Positions 42,005-43,569 of a stretch of DNA of 43,569 nucleotides are shown here, piece after piece. The translations under genes were made by a program, and so were the position numbers. The notes under the pieces were generated by a model, which saw nothing but the letters and a program-made list of their open reading frames with translations, was not told where the DNA came from and did not search any database. Numbering within the stretch: position 1 is the first letter of the stretch; each line of letters starts with the position of its first letter. Source of the DNA: Betaproteobacteria bacterium (lineage in GTDB: Bacteria; Pseudomonadota; Gammaproteobacteria; Burkholderiales; Usitatibacteraceae); assembly GCA_025362705.1 (NCBI GenBank), contig JANYFH010000073.1:1-43569 (forward strand), read 5' to 3'.

Positions 42005-42796
42005 CTACGCTGCCGTAAATCCACCGTCGATCATGTGAATCCCGCCGGTACAGTACGACGCATCATCGCTCGCCAGAAACAAGGCGAGCTGCGCCACTTC
42101 TTCGTTGGTACCGTAGCGTTGCATCGGGATCATCGTTGTAAAGTACGCGCGAACCGCGTCCGGGTTTTCCGATGAAGCTTGCGTTTCGATGGAACGAATC
42201 ATTCGGTTGTCGATCGGCCCGGGCCCGATAGCGTTGACGCGAATTTTCGATGCGCCCAATTCCAATGCCACCGTTTTGACCAGGCCGTAGACCGCGTGCT
42301 TGCTGGCGATATAGGGTGCCAGGCCGGGTGAGCCGATCACTCCCGCGATGGACGACAGTGCGATCATCGAGCCACCGCCGCGTTTTTTCATCGGTGCAAC
42401 ACAGTATTTCATCGCCAGCCACACACCGATGACGTTGGTGCGCAACACCTGCTCGAAATCCGCCATGCTCTGCGCTTCAATTGGTTTTACCGGGCCTTCC
42501 GTGCCGGCATTGGCTATCAGGATGTCGATGCCACCAAATGCCTTGACGGTTGCGTCGACTGCTGCCGCCGTCGCGGCTTCATCCGTGGCATCTGCGACGA
42601 AGTCAGACAGTCTTGTATCAATACCCAGTCTCTCCCGGGTCTCCTTGAGTTTTTCTGCAGAACGCGCAACCAGCATGACGCTGGCACCTTCCTGCAGGAA
42701 TAGCTTCGCCGTTGCTTCACCGATACCGCCCGTCGCGCCGGTAATCATGGCGACCTTTCCATTCAGCCTTGGTCTGGATTCGTGCTTTTGATTCAT
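42005..42796 (-). CDS. Short-chain dehydrogenase/reductase (SDR)
   Basis: A 263-residue classical SDR. The cofactor motif is TGATGGIG, followed by NAGTEGPVKPIE; the catalytic Ser is in ALSSIAGVIGSPG and the Tyr/Lys in YIASKHAVYG. The end SYCTGGIHMIDGGFTAA is typical of this class. The start ATG 42796 is chosen because GGGAGA lies just before it and the next 15 residues lead straight into the cofactor domain; upstream in-frame starts have no ribosome-binding site. It is the first gene of the operon with the NTF2-like protein and the intradiol dioxygenase. Substrate unknown. Confidence 0.9.
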   Translation of the reverse strand: MNQKHESRPRLNGKVAMITGATGGIGEATAKLFLQEGASVMLVARSAEKLKETRERLGIDTRLSDFVADATDEAATAAAVDATVKAFGGIDILIANAGTEGPVKPIEAQSMADFEQVLRTNVIGVWLAMKYCVAPMKKRGGGSMIALSSIAGVIGSPGLAPYIASKHAVYGLVKTVALELGASKIRVNAIGPGPIDNRMIRSIETQASSENPDAVRAYFTTMIPMQRYGTNEEVAQLALFLASDDASYCTGGIHMIDGGFTAA

Positions 42797-42954
42797 GCTT
42801 TTTCTCCCGTTGGATTTGTTCATCTCATGTTGCGTAAATTGCATATTCGCAAACAAGCGCATTGTTCAACTATCGCACTACGGATGCGCTTGCGTTCCGG
42901 ACGCGAGAAAAAACGCCGATTGCACGGCATATCGCGACCCAAGGCTTTAGTGCC

Positions 42955-42973
42955 GGAAATGCCCGCCAATGCT
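42955..42973 (+). repeat. 19-bp direct repeat, copy 2 (candidate operator)
   Basis: Identical to 30379–30397 (GGAAATGCCCGCCAATGCT, continuing GGAGTTT). It lies ~160 bases upstream of the SDR start, in the opposite orientation relative to that gene, and shortly after the end of the cation transporter gene. Confidence 0.5.
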
Positions 42974-42990
42974 GGAGTTTTGCAATACCG

Positions 42991-43569
42991 CTACGCCCAC
43001 TCCGGCTGAAAATTGGTGTGCCCGATATCGAACTTCTCGCGCAGCGACGCATTGATGCGCAGCACCAGCGCCGAATAACCGGCGACGGCTTCGGGTTTGA
43101 TGCGTACATGCGCGGTGAGGCAATTGAAGCGCTGTGAAATCTGCCAGATGTGGACATCGTGAATGTCCTCCACATCCGGAAATTCGTGCAGCACGTGCGC
43201 CTTCAGTGCGGACACATCGATGGGCGAACCTTCCATCAGTACGTGCAACGAATCACGCAGCAGCGACCATGACCATTTGAGAATGATGATCGCCACGATC
43301 AGCGCGAGTAGCGGGTCGATGAACTGCCAGCCCGTATAATGAATGACAACCAGCCCGATGATGATGGCCACCGACGACAAGGTATCGGTGAGCATGTGCA
43401 GGAACGACGAACGGATATTCATATTGGTCTGATCGCCGCGCATCAGGATCGCACCGGTGATGAGGTTGATCAGCAGGCCGACAGTCGCAATGATGAGCGT
43501 GGTGCCAATATTTACAGGCTCCGGCGTGATCAAGCGAGTGATGCCTTCAATCACGATCCACACCGCCGA
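42991..43569 (-). CDS. Cation diffusion facilitator, CzcD/ZitB type (5' end cut by window edge)
   Basis: The C-terminal ~192 residues of a zinc/cobalt-type metal exporter; the frame is open to the window edge (reads SAVWIVIEGITRL at the border). The helix-5 metal site HMLTDTLSSVAII (HxxxD) is present, followed by the last membrane helix and the cytoplasmic domain (VLMEGSPIDVSALKAHV, DVEDIHDVHIWQIS, LTAHVRI). The region INLITGAILMRGDQTNMNIR before helix 5 is short and His-poor. The N-terminal four helices lie outside the window. Confidence 0.92.
   Translation of the reverse strand, partial: SAVWIVIEGITRLITPEPVNIGTTLIIATVGLLINLITGAILMRGDQTNMNIRSSFLHMLTDTLSSVAIIIGLVVIHYTGWQFIDPLLALIVAIIILKWSWSLLRDSLHVLMEGSPIDVSALKAHVLHEFPDVEDIHDVHIWQISQRFNCLTAHVRIKPEAVAGYSALVLRINASLREKFDIGHTNFQPEWA

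Overview
The window is chromosomal DNA of a betaproteobacterium, most likely Burkholderiales or a close relative. The evidence is the gene order glnD–map / rpsB–tsf–pyrH–frr–uppS–cdsA–dxr–rseP–bamA–skp–(extra gene)–lpxD–fabZ–lpxA–lpxB–rnhB–RNA methyltransferase, then ppsR/ppsA. GC content looks intermediate (roughly mid-50s %). The genus cannot be fixed from sequence reading alone. I saw no rRNA, tRNA, CRISPR array, prophage or insertion sequence.

Region 1 (1–22.5 kb) is a housekeeping block. glnD (cut at the left edge), map and a small membrane protein gene run leftward. From a shared divergent promoter region, rpsB and tsf run rightward, followed by nucleotide, isoprenoid, phospholipid, outer-membrane assembly and lipid A genes. 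Hairpin terminators after rpsB and tsf can grade expression. An unusual DUF4397 lipoprotein gene with its own terminator sits between skp and lpxD. The block ends with rnhB, a SpoU/TrmH methyltransferase, a queuosine-precursor transporter and a SemiSWEET-type protein.

Region 2 (22.5–31.8 kb): a DUF2007/zinc-ribbon protein and a GDSL autotransporter esterase run leftward. Next come the divergent pair ppsR/ppsA (PEP synthase and its bifunctional regulator), an ElaA-like acetyltransferase, 3-hydroxybutyrate dehydrogenase, pyroglutamyl peptidase and a fused two-domain succinyl-CoA:3-oxoacid CoA-transferase. The dehydrogenase and CoA-transferase together would turn 3-hydroxybutyrate (for example from polyhydroxybutyrate) into acetoacetyl-CoA.

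Region 3 (31.8–37.5 kb) is the most interesting part: a leftward four-gene operon encoding a ~1000-residue secreted VIT/VWA-like/TPR/DUF2135 protein, a secreted protein of unknown function, an ECF sigma factor and a membrane-anchored putative anti-sigma factor without a zinc motif. An ECF-like promoter lies just upstream, and a rare-looking APPVYA motif is shared by the large protein and the anti-sigma factor. I read this as a self-regulated envelope-sensing system of unknown output.

Region 4 (37.5–43.6 kb) is accessory. It holds a cation diffusion facilitator, a GFA-type zinc protein, two overlapping paralogous GNAT-like genes, a leftward operon for an SDR, an NTF2-like protein and a Tat-exported intradiol dioxygenase, and a second cation diffusion facilitator cut by the right edge.

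Several kinds of palindromic intergenic repeat are present. One is a GTAGGTYGGGTT family whose arms supply the stop codons of two convergent genes. A 19-bp direct repeat lies upstream of both the CoA-transferase gene and the SDR operon.
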